From Caprella mutica (lineage: Eukaryota; Arthropoda; Malacostraca; Amphipoda; Caprellidae), in assembly GCA_947561585.1 (NCBI GenBank), contig CANNZV010002361.1, positions 1-64,000 of the forward strand: a DNA stretch of 64,000 bases, written 5' to 3'. Both the position numbers and the translations under genes were made by a program. Shown piece after piece: positions 46,499 through 59,252 of this stretch; positions within the stretch are counted from its first letter, which is position 1; each line of letters starts with the position of its first letter. The notes below the pieces were generated by a model, which saw only the letters and a program-made list of their open reading frames with translations, ran no database searches and was not told where the DNA came from.

Positions 46499-49400
46499 TA
46501 TTAAAAGAGGAGTTTAACTTAAAAAATTGGCAGACCACTGGAATTTTCAAAGAAGCCAAGTGATTAGCGCTCGTATAACAAGTGCTAGTATACTGTCACA
46601 AAAGTAATATTTTCCTTTGACAGATAGGGAAAAATGTCCTGAAGAAACTACAGGTCTATCAAATATTCACAGTTGTCTGTGAATTGAATTATGGAACAAT
46701 TCGCAACATCACGGTTCCTAAAATCACGACAGTCTTCAATGAACAACTTCAGAACCTATTTCCACAAAAAAAATTGTACAAATCCTAATTTCATGAAAGA
46801 GCTGTGAGGAGATTCAATTTTTTGTTCAATTGCTGTATACGGCATTGTCTATGAATTAAGTATATAATAATTGATGTGCAAATATATATACTTCAATTGA
46901 TATGAACAGATTATACTTCAGCTGGTGAGGTTATTTACCACTCTTCAAAAAACTCTCATTTCTTTTTTCACGTTCTAGTGTTTTTTTTTTATTTGTGGCA
47001 AAAACTTAAATACACCTAATTTATCTGATATAGTTATTTAACAATGTTCCCAATTATAGTTATTCCACTAGTGGGCTCACTTTCTATGTATGGTTCTTTG
47101 AATCGGATAAATTTGAATTTGAATCCTCATCAATAGTCTTTGTTTAAAACTATTTAAAAATAATATTTCTATTATTTAATATTTAATATTATTACTTAAT
47201 ATTTCCTTATTTCTCCATCTTCTAATTAGCATATTTTGTCATTTTCTGAATATATTAAAATGTGAATGAAGTCTCTCAGAGTTTATTAACTATAAACTGT
47301 CTGCAACGGTGTACTTCTAATGAATTAAGTAAAGTAATTACTGTATATGGCACTAGTAACATTATCAAAGCCGAGGTATTTAGAATACATTTCTAGCCTG
47401 TAATAAAAATATTGTGATTGTATATTTTCCCTATGACTTAGATTATTTAAGGTCCTCTCCACTCTAAATTATTATTTCTCTAGAAATGATATAAAATCGT
47501 AGAGCTAAGTTTAAAAAACATATCACAGTTAACTTAAAAGAAATTGATTACGTATTCGCTTCGTAATTAATTATATAACAAATAATCATACTTAACAGTA
47601 TGATCATTGTCTGACTTTCTAAAATTAAATAAAAGATAAAGTGATTTAAAACAAACAGATATCGTATTATTTTAAATTTAATGGCAATTAAGTATTTAGT
47701 TAAGCTTTTAGGTACCTAGATGCTTTCCTAGGGTGATACTATTTAGCTATAACGGTACAGGTGATCGCCATTTATAACAGTCTAAAAGTTTTGTAAGTCT
47801 TTGTTATTGTTTTGAATTTGTCGGCAATTGATGATACATTTTCTTTGCTTCAACTTCGGAGGGTAGAAGTAATTTTCTAAAAATAACTTGAATTACATAT
47901 TATAAAAGAAATATAGAACAAAATTTTGAAATGGTTTGGCAGTTTTGTAATCAGTAGTTTTAGCTTTAATGAAAAAATATAGTGGAAGGGAATTAACGGG
48001 TAAATCTCACTCACATACTCGAAGAATAGGGAGAGGGAATTAACGAACATATTTCATTGTGCAACGTATGATCCTGAAACCATAAATACTTTTCATGATT
48101 AATTATACAATATGCTGGAAAATGATAAAACTAATCAAATGAACGTAGGTAGAAGTCTACTCTATATAATTATCGCAGTTTGATTGAATCTTACATTAAT
48201 TAATTACTCGTGTTACTATTAGTGGTAAGGACACATTAACTATTAAAAATCACGAATACAACTATCGAAGTAGATACTTTGTCATCAAACCTCCTATATC
48301 ACCAAATTTTAATTTCCTTTCGATATTTCATAAAGCTACTACTGTCGAATATCATTGAAATCAGCATGATTTACAGTTTTAGACTCTTGAGTATGTAGGA
48401 TAGATGCAAAAGAGCTTAATCGTTATGTTTTAGTAACTAAATATTTAAATTGATCAATATATGGAATTATTCATAGAAATCTGACTAGCACTATTATTAG
48501 AAATTTGAAGAGGGATTTCATAGAGAACATGTTGAAGATAAACAGAAACAATATTTTAAACTTCTGACAACAACAATTGGTTCACATTTTCCTCAATTAC
48601 AAATTGGCCATCAGAATTGAGTTAACTAGGAAAGGTGTCCAAATGAGTTAAAATAAGTTCAGAGATAAATTAATATATCCATTATTATAATTTCAAATAT
48701 GTTATCTCACTTTATTGTAATAATAATTTTTATTTTCACTCTGTACAACTCGTGGTGGAGTGAGAGGTGGAAAGGGGGAGGGGTTTCCATGAAAAATTCA
48801 ATATAAAATTATCTGATTTAATATCGAGTAGTGATATAACATATAATTTTATTTATCAAACATAGATGTTTCCACATAATACAACATGAAAATAACTCGA
48901 CTAATAATTAACTTTGAATACTTATAACTCAGTAACTAAGTATGAAACTATAAATAATATTTCTTGGATATAACTGTGGATATAAATTAATATTCGTTTG
49001 CATGCAATTAATCGTAACAAATGCACAACATGTCAACAATGCAGCATATTAATTTTCACCTGATGATATCAAATTCTTTTCACTTTTCACGGAACAAAAA
49101 TTTATGATGACCTTTATCACTAGGAGATAAATGATTTGGTGACACGTATTCTGTCTGTCCAGGACTCTCCTTTATTTAGATATAGTTATAAAAAATTACA
49201 TTACAAAATTATAATGATAGACTGATAGATTTCACCGCTTTAAAATAACAAAAATGTTAGATATACCAATAAAAAGTTATCGATTTAATGGAAAAAGTAA
49301 CAAAGTATCTGGTAACAATTCCAATCCTTAAATAATATATCACGATCTACTTACAGTATCAAATAGTTCATAATCTTGTTTACATTTAATTTTCAATTTA

Positions 49401-50724
49401 TTAATTCGAAGCAGACCGGAAGATGGTGCGATGATTGTCAACGATAATATATCGCCTAAAAGTTTTTTTAGAATAACAGTTACATAAAATTTGTAATGCC
49501 TCCGATTGACGGCCAAATATTTAATCTTTACATATTTTGAAAACAAATATTAAAAAAAAATATATACTTTTTAATGAGTACAGTGTGGACCACGAAAATA
49601 TTTCTGATTTTTTACATAAGCTAACGAAGAATGACTGACCATTCCATCATACCAACAATCCTAATCATATGAGACAACTTTTACTTAATTCATTCTGACT
49701 TTACAAATTTATCAATTAAAATTTTCACCCTCAAACCCCTAGGAATCACATGTGCGTTTATTTAACAACGTGAAAGAAAAATCTCTTCTTAAAATGTCCT
49801 TTACTTACGTATTCTATCGCTAAAGGACGAATTTATTCAGGTTTTTCTTTCAGCGATAAGAAAACGGAATTGGAAGGGCGTTAAAAACACAAGTCTGAAA
49901 CGTGCTCTAACCATGCACTTAACAAATGAAGAACGAATACTCAATATGAAGACTTCAATGAGATCATAATGTCACTAAAAATGTTCGATTTCAAAATAGT
50001 TTCTAATGAAGAGGTGTAAGCACCCAGTTTTAAAATGTCGTCCATTGCTATTTCATTTTTATCCACTGTCTTTATAGTAAGTTAAATCACAGAGTTAGCT
50101 CTAAGAATAAAACTTTTACCCAATGACAAAAAATTTCTAACTTTTTGCGTACCTGCTCTTAAAATATGTCAATCAGTTCAAAATTGTTTTTCCGTTTCAT
50201 AGTACAATAACAGACCAAGATACAATTTTTTCGCGTATTGGCTTAAATTTATAAGTAATTGAAAAATCAGAAACGTTTTTGTGTCTCATACTGTATATTA
50301 TTTTGCCATGATTGGAACTTTTTATTAAGAGAATTAAATTTTTTGAATAATTTATTAGATTGTATTGGATACCTTATCAGTGCCAACTTGTTAATAATTG
50401 CTAGTTGTGAAAGATATTCAACAATCAGTTATTTGCGATATTTTAACTTTACTCTTGAATGAATGAATCCATGTTCTAACTTTGGTAAAATTCGCAAAAT
50501 TTGAACTTCTGACACGAACAAAAGGCTCACTTTTTTCCTCCATTACAAATTGGCCATCAAAATTGAGTGAACGAGAAAAGTTCCAGGGACAATTATTGCC
50601 AGAGAATTGGTAGTAAGAGTGGTGATCCTTTACATAGACATGCTGCTAAAGTTTTTGCTAGTTGGCGACGAGATGTTAAGTACTGGATAAAATAATAAAA
50701 AGTGAAGAGATTATTATATGTATA
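46499..50724. other. No gene recognised; one short dispersed repeat
   Basis: AT-rich sequence. A segment with attacaaattggccatca occurs at 48563-48640 and again, about 80% similar, at 50505-50590. No reliable frame. Confidence 0.55.
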
Positions 50725-51378
50725 CAGGGTGTCCAACACTTCTGTTGCCAAACATTAACATAAGGTTGCATTAGTCGAAATGAACACATTTTATTCCATG
50801 AAAGTGTGTTCTAAAATGCTTAGTTAAAGAGTTACAAGGTTAGTAAAGTAGTATCTGTACCATTTATTATTATTAGTTAACGTCATTTTTTTAATGTTGC
50901 GATAAGAAACAAAATATTTTAACAGTAACTATTATGAGCATAAGAAATTAGGTTACATGTTTGCAAAATGTGTTCAAACTGCCTCCCATTTGTTGCGATG
51001 CAGCCGTTCAAACGTTTGTCTAATGATTGGCGGACGCGAGCAGACACCAGGAGTTTCACGAATCCTTGCGGGAAAAACGTTTGAACGCTTGCATCGCAAC
51101 AAATGGGTGGCAAACTGAACACATTCTGTAAAAATGTAACCTAATTTAAGATTATCTTTTTTGTGCTCCCTATAATTACTGTTAAAAATGTTTTGTTTCT
51201 TATCGCAACATTAAAAAATGACGTTAACTAATAATAATATATGGTACAGATACTACTTTCCAAACCTTGTAACTCTTTAACTAAGCATTTTAGACCATAC
51301 CTTCATAGAATAAAAAGTATTTATTTCGACAAATGCAACCTTATGTTAAAGTTTGGCAACAAAAGTGTCGGACACCTG
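50725..51378. mobile_element. 654-bp palindromic MITE with TA flanks
   Basis: Starts cagggtgtccaacacttctg and ends with the complementary ttttgtgtcgga-type arm, ending gacacctg; TA lies on both sides. The arms are about 290-300 bp with roughly 90% identity and enclose a loop of about 70 bp near 51010-51080. Such a structure can fold into one long hairpin. No coding sequence is supported; the open frames within are arms of the palindrome. Confidence 0.9.
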
Positions 51379-51380
51379 TA

Positions 51381-51974
51381 CAATAATTATTGTGAGCAAT
51401 GCAATTCATTAAATTATTCAATATCAAAATAATAATATTCACTAAATATTAATGCTAAATGGGCCAAATTGACAATTAGGATATTCCACCTCACTGTACT
51501 CACAGATATCGTACGTCTCCTTCAATTTTTAATCAATGTCAGTCAGTCTTCTCCGGCATCTCAACCATAGAGCAACGAAAGATAGTGCTCTATTGATGCC
51601 CCCAACCTACCACCCTCAAATCTATAACTTTAATTCTTCTCCAACTGTTGAATTATCATTATGAGGAAATAAAGTTTCACGCTGGCCACGAGGAGAGATT
51701 TTAGACGCAACCATTAATTGTCCACCACCTCATCTTCTTTCGACAATTGTCCGTACTTTGGATGTCGCTACCAGTAGCATTCACGTAGACAAATCTCTAT
51801 GGTATAGCGGTAGACTGAACATCATAACGTGGCGTAATCGACAAGGAAGAGACAAGAGCAGTGAAGGCAGACTAATATGGTAAGCTGTGGGTATTAGTGG
51901 TGGTATGTTCTTATTACTAATTGTCAATCCATAAAGAAGTCCAGTTAGTTAAAGGCCGACGATTTAAAAGAAAT
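51381..51974. other. No gene recognised
   Basis: Slightly GC-richer than its surroundings at 51480-51800. No frame or motif recognised. Confidence 0.5.
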
Positions 51975-52650
51975 TTAATTCTTAAAATTTAATTCTCAAA
52001 ATTTAATTCTTAAAATCTAAATCTTAAAATCTAAATCTTAAAATCTAAATCTTAAAATCTAAATCTTAAAATCTAAATCTTAAAATCTAAATCTTAAAAT
52101 CTAAATCTTAAAATCTAAATCTTAAAATCTAAATCTTAAAATCTAAATCTTAAAATCTAAATCTTAAAATCTAATTCTTAAAATCTAAATCTTAAAATCT
52201 AAATCTTAAAATCTAATTCTTAAAATCTAAATCTTAAAATCTAAATCTTAAAATCTAAATCTTTAAATCTAATTCTTAAAATCTAATTCTTAAAATCTAA
52301 TTCTTAAAATCTAATTCTTAAAATCTAAATCTTAAAATCTAAATCTTAAAATCTAAATCTTAAAATCTAAATCTTAAAATCTAAATCTTAAAATCTAATT
52401 CTTAAAATCTAAATCTTAAAATCTAAATCTTAAAATCTAATTCTTAAAATCTAAATCTTAAAATCTAAATCTTAAAATCTAAATCTTAAAATCTAAATCT
52501 TAAAATCTAAATCTTAAAATCGAAATCTTAAAATCGAAATCTTAAAATCGAAATCTTAAAATCTAAATCTTAAAATCTAAATCTTAAAATCTAAATCTTT
52601 AAACTAAAACTTTAAACTAAAACTTTAAACTAAAACCTTTAAATTATCCG
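51975..52650. repeat. 14-bp minisatellite array
   Basis: About 45 units of aatcttaaaatcta, with aattcttaaaatcta and gaaatcttaaaatc variants, degenerating to ctttaaactaaaac at the right edge. With a 14-bp period no long frame is expected, and none is seen. Confidence 0.95.
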
Positions 52651-55600
52651 TTCACAATAATTATCTATCTCTAATCTCCATATTAATAGAATTTCATTTT
52701 CCAGCTCTGATCGGTTCGTGTGCAGCGTCCGACAACTTGAGACCAACCCATTCTACTTCAAATAGTTGCCAAACACCTCCAGCAAACTGCACTTTCAAAC
52801 GCCCTAATTGAACACCAATATCCAAGCAAATTCAAACGTAGATAATAGTTACTATATTAATTAATAAAAATACTTTTTAAATAATTCAAATCTTTCTTTT
52901 TTCTAAAATACAAATAAATCCCTTTAATAAGTTTGCATTTTCGTACAACATCCTTTATATTTCTTTATTTTTACAACATATAGACTTCCTACAGGGAAAC
53001 AAAATATACAGGTTTTAAATTTGAAATTAATTCTCATTGTTTCCTTCAGCAAAAAGGTTGTGAATTCAATCGAAGAAATTATAATGAAATTAAGGAAAAG
53101 TTATTGAGATTAAAGAGGGTGAGGAAAAATCCCACAGAAACTAGTTTAGAAAAAATTCAAGGGATAACAGAAAAAACCTCTCACGTGCGATTGACCAACA
53201 AGTAATATATTTCAGAATTAATCTGTTAGACATCTTCTCAATCAGATAATAGGGATGATTTATCTCTAACATGTATCATATTATAATAATATTACTTTAA
53301 AACGGCTCTTTCACTAAAACACTCCACTCAGCTTCGCTCTGATTAATTCTAATAAGATTTTTTGTTTCTTTATCGAATGGCTTCTCCAGTCTTCTGAGAT
53401 AAAGAATAAAAGTTATTTCCTTTCCATGCTTTATTCCCTTGCACCAGATTTAGAAATATTGTAACTGTTACTTAGAATGCGCAGCATGAACCACATAATT
53501 CTTTGGATTATCTCATCTAAATGCAAATCAGTGGAGAAGATATCCTATTGTTTGCTATAAATCAGGCGTACTTATTTATGTCTCTAACAATTTATGTTTG
53601 AGATTGAAACAATTTCACAGAATTGAAAAATATGCAGAATTGTCTGTAACATATTTTCCACATGAAATGATATTCCGTAATGTAACATTTTTCATTCCCA
53701 TTGATTTTCATATATAATAAATATTGAAAGGTATTTTTATCCAAATAACTATTCGTTTGAAGATATAATTAAACCACTGCCAACAGTTTATTCACTGTTT
53801 AAAATAGAGAGGAGAATATATAGATTGTTGGCTTTGGTAGACAATCTACCCTGTTCACACACTTCCTTCAGTGTTGTTTTACCATTATTTCACTTACACA
53901 AGCTCCAATTAGAACGAAGAAAAATATATTTACCACTTAGATCATTCAATGACGAATATTAGATTTGCCCATGTTGTACTACAAGTTAGAGACAAAATAA
54001 ATACTTCTCTTGTTTCTATTTAGACATCAAAAACTTCATTATTACTCAACAGTAATTTTATAATTGGTAACTCAATTACTGTTGAGTAACACTCAACAGT
54101 AACACAATTTTATAATTGGAGAATTTCTTGTGAGATTAATGTCAAGCAATGGTGATGGCATGAAACAAAAAGTCACTAATAGTGAAAGTTTCAGTCCTCT
54201 ATAATGTGAAATGATGTCGATGTCGAACAGATAAACACATATTTTTTACACTAATCTTACCTTATAAATGACTATGATTTATAATTTGTTAGATTTGATT
54301 ATTATATATGTTGGAAAGGAAAGAAGTATAAAATACCAAATAGATACCAGTTCTACCAGTCAGGTATATAAAGTAATATATTCACTGGGATTATCACTAC
54401 CAGAATGATGACCAATAGAGGTATTTATTTAAACAACTTTCATTGCAGGGTGTATTGCAACTCATCCTGTGTGTCTCTGAACCACTATTACAATACACTA
54501 ATCTAATGTAATTGAAGCTATAACTAAACTACAAATGCAATGCGTCTTAATCGGATATTGCGGCGGTGTTTAATTAAGAAGAGTAATCCCAGACCGCTTG
54601 CTGTCCATGCTACAGTTATAATAGTACGAATTGCAGTGTTGTGAGCTTGTATGAGATGTAATTTGGACCTAACAGGCTAACACCCTAACTTAATTCAGAC
54701 TACGTGATTACGGGTACCATGGAATTTTGCTAATGACTTTTTGACACTTCCTTCAAACTGATTTGTGATGCTAAATATACATCGTCTCATTCAATAATGA
54801 ACTCAATTTCTTTCAAATTTAATATCATTTTTAAATAATATGATTTTTTTTACCTCGGAGTCATTTCTGGTTAATGCTTTTACCACATCGATGGGTAAGT
54901 TTTTTGTATTTTCTTCAAACCGAATAAGAATTACTGTTCTATTGAAAGATTTTGTGAGGAATTAATGTTTCCATGTTACCTCACATACGAGAGTAAATGC
55001 ACAAAGATGATTTGGGAATAATAAAACCATTGACTCACGGAATAAGTTAGAGGTTTTTTGTTAAAGTTAGTCAAAGATTCTATAGAGATATTAATGAGGT
55101 GTAATTATTGATCTGAATTGTTATACTCGGTAGGTAAACTCAAAAAGGAATTTCATGCTGTGGAAGAAGACGCATTAACAAGTGGTATGCATTATTCTTT
55201 CTCCGATTCATTGGTGAGCAAACACAAAACATACAATATCAATATATGGAACAACTTATTTAGAAATTGTTTTTAGTTGAATTAAAGATTATTAATTATG
55301 TTATGCATATTGGTTTGTATTTACATAGATTTATATGTATAATTGGCCAGGATTTTCGGAAATTTCTGTGTCGGAATTGTGGACATAAATTGCATTTTTA
55401 TTCTATCCACAAGTTCGTTGAACTACTCACTTCATGATTTTTTAATAAGTAGGCATGGGGGTTGTGTGTGTGTGTGGGGGGGGGGGGGGGGCTGGGCAGT
55501 ACTGCTATGTGTTACATATGGTACTGATATGTATTACAAATAGTATTGATATGCGTTGCACATGGCATAGTATATATTGATATCTGATAGACATGTTACT

Positions 55601-57785
55601 GACATAAGGTTTTGTTGCAAGGAAAACATGTGTATTCCATATGTCATACATGTGACAATACCACATGTATGACATCTTCCAAGGTTCCAATAACTCGACA
55701 TTGTAACCACATTTTTATAATCAGGACACACCATGTGATATACTTATGGAAATGTTTGCAGGGTTCCTAACTTTCATTTACACTGTTGTAACTGTTATTT
55801 ATTTATATGAATAGAAATATATAATTTCTTGTTATCTGTTTTAGCCCATATTGCTTAGTGTCTTGATTAAAAAACTTAATCATCTGTAAGGTGCATATTT
55901 TTATTATATGTTTTGCAATTAATATATGCAGTGGTACACCAATAATCTATTAATACTAGGTGTATTTATAAACGGAAAATATGACTGAAAATCAAATGAA
56001 TGAGAATCAATTTGGTGGGAATCAATGGTACGGGAATCAAATGACTGGGAATGAAATGATCGCGGATCAATTTACCTAGACCCAATATTCGTGTTTTCTA
56101 TAGAACTATTAAAAACACAATTTTAATAATAGTCTTATTTCCAATTTTGACGTGAAATGCATATTTATTATCTTGTACTCAAACCTATAACGAAATTATT
56201 CTCCTTCTCTAATCTGAACGCTAACTACATTCTCCCAAGGAGCGATAGGCTTACGAAGTTCTGAACAGATCACCTACGAACTCGTTACGAAGAGCTAATC
56301 GAAAAACTTCTTACCACTGCTGAACATTTTCACTTGGGAGCAACAAATTAGAATATAAAAAAGACACATTGAAATATAAACATTTACAATGAAACAGAAT
56401 ATAATTCTTCACATAGAAATGCAAAACAGACACATTGAAATATAAAATATCAACATTGCAATATAAAATAGTTACATTGAAATATGTATATAATAACCAC
56501 ATTGAAATATATGTAATAAAACACATTGGATTACAGTACAGTCACATTGGATTAGTAACAGAAGGGAGGGATATTTTCTTCATCTCTAGGAATCAATTTC
56601 AAGAAAAAAATTAACTGCTCAACATTTTTTCCTTAATCTTCTTTTATTTCTATCTTCTTCAATTATTCAACAAGTTTTTAAGGAATTTTTTTTTAATGAA
56701 CACAATTTTGATAAACTTTATCGTCATCAGAACTATAAGGTCAACAAATTATAATGATTATGAAAGTGATATTGCATGTTCTTCCCATTGTTTTGTATAA
56801 ATAATCTCACTGTTCTTCTTTTACAATGACAAAAAGCTGATGAGCTCACTTCAATTTTAAAGAGTACATTAATTTAGCATATTCATTGAGTGATAGACAA
56901 ACAGAAATTATCAACAAAGTTTTATCATCGCAAAGACTGATGCAATTGGTATATTTAATTCAAATTCCTGTACGTCGTTAGCACACCGAATATACTTACA
57001 TTTCGGATATCATATCATGTCTCACTAATTAGACACTGCGAAATAATACCGAGGAAATTTAAAATTGAAGTTCTCTTCAAGATCTTGTTAAGACGGCAAG
57101 ATACAATGGTAAGGGCATCAATGGAAGAGTTCACTGTAAAGATTACAGTAATTAGACCAAAGAGTATTGTGTAGTAATAGAAATAAATTATAAACACACG
57201 CCGCTAGATGGAGCTGAAAAGACACTTGACATACTATTGTATGAGGCTTGAGTGACACTGTACAATGTAGATACTATATGAATTTATTAAACTAAATTAA
57301 AATGAAAATGTATTAAAGGTAAAACTCTTAAAATGGCTCTATATATAACTGAAAAAGAGGTTGCTTGCTATACGGTTCTCGTGTTCGCTGTAAGGTTCAT
57401 AATATTCATAAGAAGTTCCCGATAATTTTGTATTATCAAATCAAAATTTTAATGAAAGTTTTATAATAATTATGAAACTTACTTATATGAATGTACGAAA
57501 AAATAAGGAAGGTAAAATGGAAAAAATATATTAGCAACTAGATAAATTTATGGTCAAACTCATACATCAGACGATCGTTAAACGCACATCGCCTATACAA
57601 ATAACAAAAATTGTTCGTTTTACCGGACTGCAGCTCGCTACAGACCTCTTTAAATGATAGGGTTTAACAAATATTTGATTCGTCTACCAACTATCTAGTC
57701 AAACATTGATTATATTCAGAGGAATTAAAATTTATAATCAACAGTAATCGTATTGTTTTTTCAGATTTTCAGTATTTTGATTTTG
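52651..57785. other. No gene recognised; minor repeats
   Basis: AT-rich sequence with several small features: a (GT)n-poly-G tract at about 55460-55490; a perfect 13-bp-arm hairpin at 55642-55674 (tgtcatacatgtg); a degenerate gggaatcaaatga repeat at 55985-56080; and irregular acattgaaatata repeats at 56365-56550. Three copies of actcaacagtaa occur near 54045-54105, one inverted. Confidence 0.55.
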
Positions 57786-57794
57786 GATTGCAGG

Positions 57795-57990
57795 TTATTT
57801 GGGTCGCAGTCATTTGGGTCGCAGTCATTTGGGTCGCAGTCATTTGGGTCGCATTCATTTGGGTCGCAGTCATTTGGGTCGCAGTCATTTGGGTCGCAGT
57901 CATTTGGGTCGCATTCATTTGGGTCGCAGTCATTTGGGTCGCAGTCATTTGGGTCGCAGTCATTTGGGTCGCGGTCATTTGGGTCCGTGT
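57795..57990. repeat. 15-bp repeats forming the left arm of the foldback element
   Basis: Thirteen units of catttgggtcgcagt; every fourth unit carries cattc in place of cagtc, giving a 60-bp higher-order pattern. All six frames are open because of the 15-bp period, so the frames are not genes. Confidence 0.95.
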
Positions 57991-58189
57991 TTATAAAAAG
58001 TATAATAAACATGCATAGTTAATTAAGCTTATGTATAATTGAATGCTTTCTCAGTTTTAAGGTAAATTAATAAAATATTTCAATATTTAATAATTTTTTA
58101 ATATGTATAAAAAACAAATAATACCCTTTTCAGGGTATATAATACTATCTATGTTTAGTATAACGAAACTGAATAATTTCTTAACTGTT

Positions 58190-58475
58190 ATAATCATATT
58201 TTTAAAAGTATGCTAAATTCATACTGTATATGAATTAATTTAAACTTTCGTGTTAAAAAGCTTATTTTACCTTGTTATACGTAAGCAACCCTTTGTTGTT
58301 ACTAATCTTATTTTTAAAAGTTATATGCTAAATTGTTGTAAATAATCATATTTTTAAAAGTATGCTAAATTCATACTGTGTCTGTAAATGAACTAATTCA
58401 AACTTTCGTGTTTAAAGCTTATTTTACCTCGTTATACGAAAGCAATCCTTTGTTGTAAATAATCTTATTTTTAGC
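58190..58475. repeat. ~152-bp tandem duplication inside the foldback element
   Basis: aatcatatttttaaaagtat begins near 58191 and again near 58343, each followed by gctaaattcatactgt, aactttcgtgtt and cttattttacc. A further partial copy (aaaagtatgctaaattt) lies near 58990. Confidence 0.85.
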
Positions 58476-58835
58476 CCCCAGGGGCTCTCTCCTGAAGCTG
58501 TCTGTGGTGGATGGAAGAAAAGGGGTGTGGCGTCCCTTGGGCCCCAAACTGTTGTAATTTGGATTATGGATTGTCTTTTTCATTTTTTACCATGCTTATT
58601 ATTTTTTTAACGCTACTTTCAGTTTTATATGATAGCGCTAGGGTTATGCTCTTCAACTACGAGGTATTACATTTTTGTGTTAGGAAGGCTCGTAGGCTTC
58701 ATTCACTATCACCTCTTCATTTTCCTTTTCCATCCGTGAGTGCAGTCACCGGTGCTTTTGTCCCGTTTCGTTACATTCCTTGGTAAGTGACTGCATTCAC
58801 GGAGTAGCTTTTCTGAGTCCATGAGCATTGTCACC
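58472..58835 (+). repeat. Dispersed ~330-bp module, copy 2
   Basis: Homologous to 28627-28965. It contains a 91-codon frame (58511-58786) starting MEEKGCGVPW with a hydrophobic stretch; relative to copy 1, frame agreement is lost after FNYEVL. The end carries ggtaagtgact twice (58780 and 58841), a small local duplication. It makes up the centre of the foldback element. Confidence 0.7.
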
Positions 58836-59252
58836 GACGGTGGTAAGTGACTTTGTTCATGGAACCACTTTCCTTTCTGACTGCTTCTTCTAGTCCCTTG
58901 TATTTAATTTCCTTTTGTCGTCAGCGATATTGCCTTTTGTTCTGAAGCAGACGTTAAACCCCTACTAAATTAATTGATTAATCTTATTTAAAAGTATGCT
59001 AAATTTTCATTGTTCATCACGTTATGGAAACGCATTAAGCATTTTTTTTATATATTAAAATTACATTAAATATTAAAATATTTTGTTAATTAACCTTGAA
59101 ACTGAGAAAGCATTCAGTTATACATAAGCTAAATTAAATATTCATGTTTATTATACTTTTTATAAACACGGACCCAAATGACCGCGACCCAAAATGGTCT
59201 GCGATCCAAATGACCGCGACCGAAATGACCGCGACCCAATTGACCGGACTCC

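Larger units (their letters stand above)
57786..59252. mobile_element. Foldback-like transposable element
   Basis: 1,467 bp. The left end is 13 copies of a 15-bp unit (tcatttgggtcgcag, 57795-57990), the right end about five inverted, more diverged copies (59170-59247). Inside these, about 140 bp (57989-58130) is repeated inverted at about 59035-59170 (gtgtttataaaaagtataat). The 9-mer ttgattttg flanks both sides (57777-57785 and 59253-59261). Long inverted ends built of short tandem repeats with 9-bp duplications are the hallmark of Drosophila FB elements. Confidence 0.8.
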
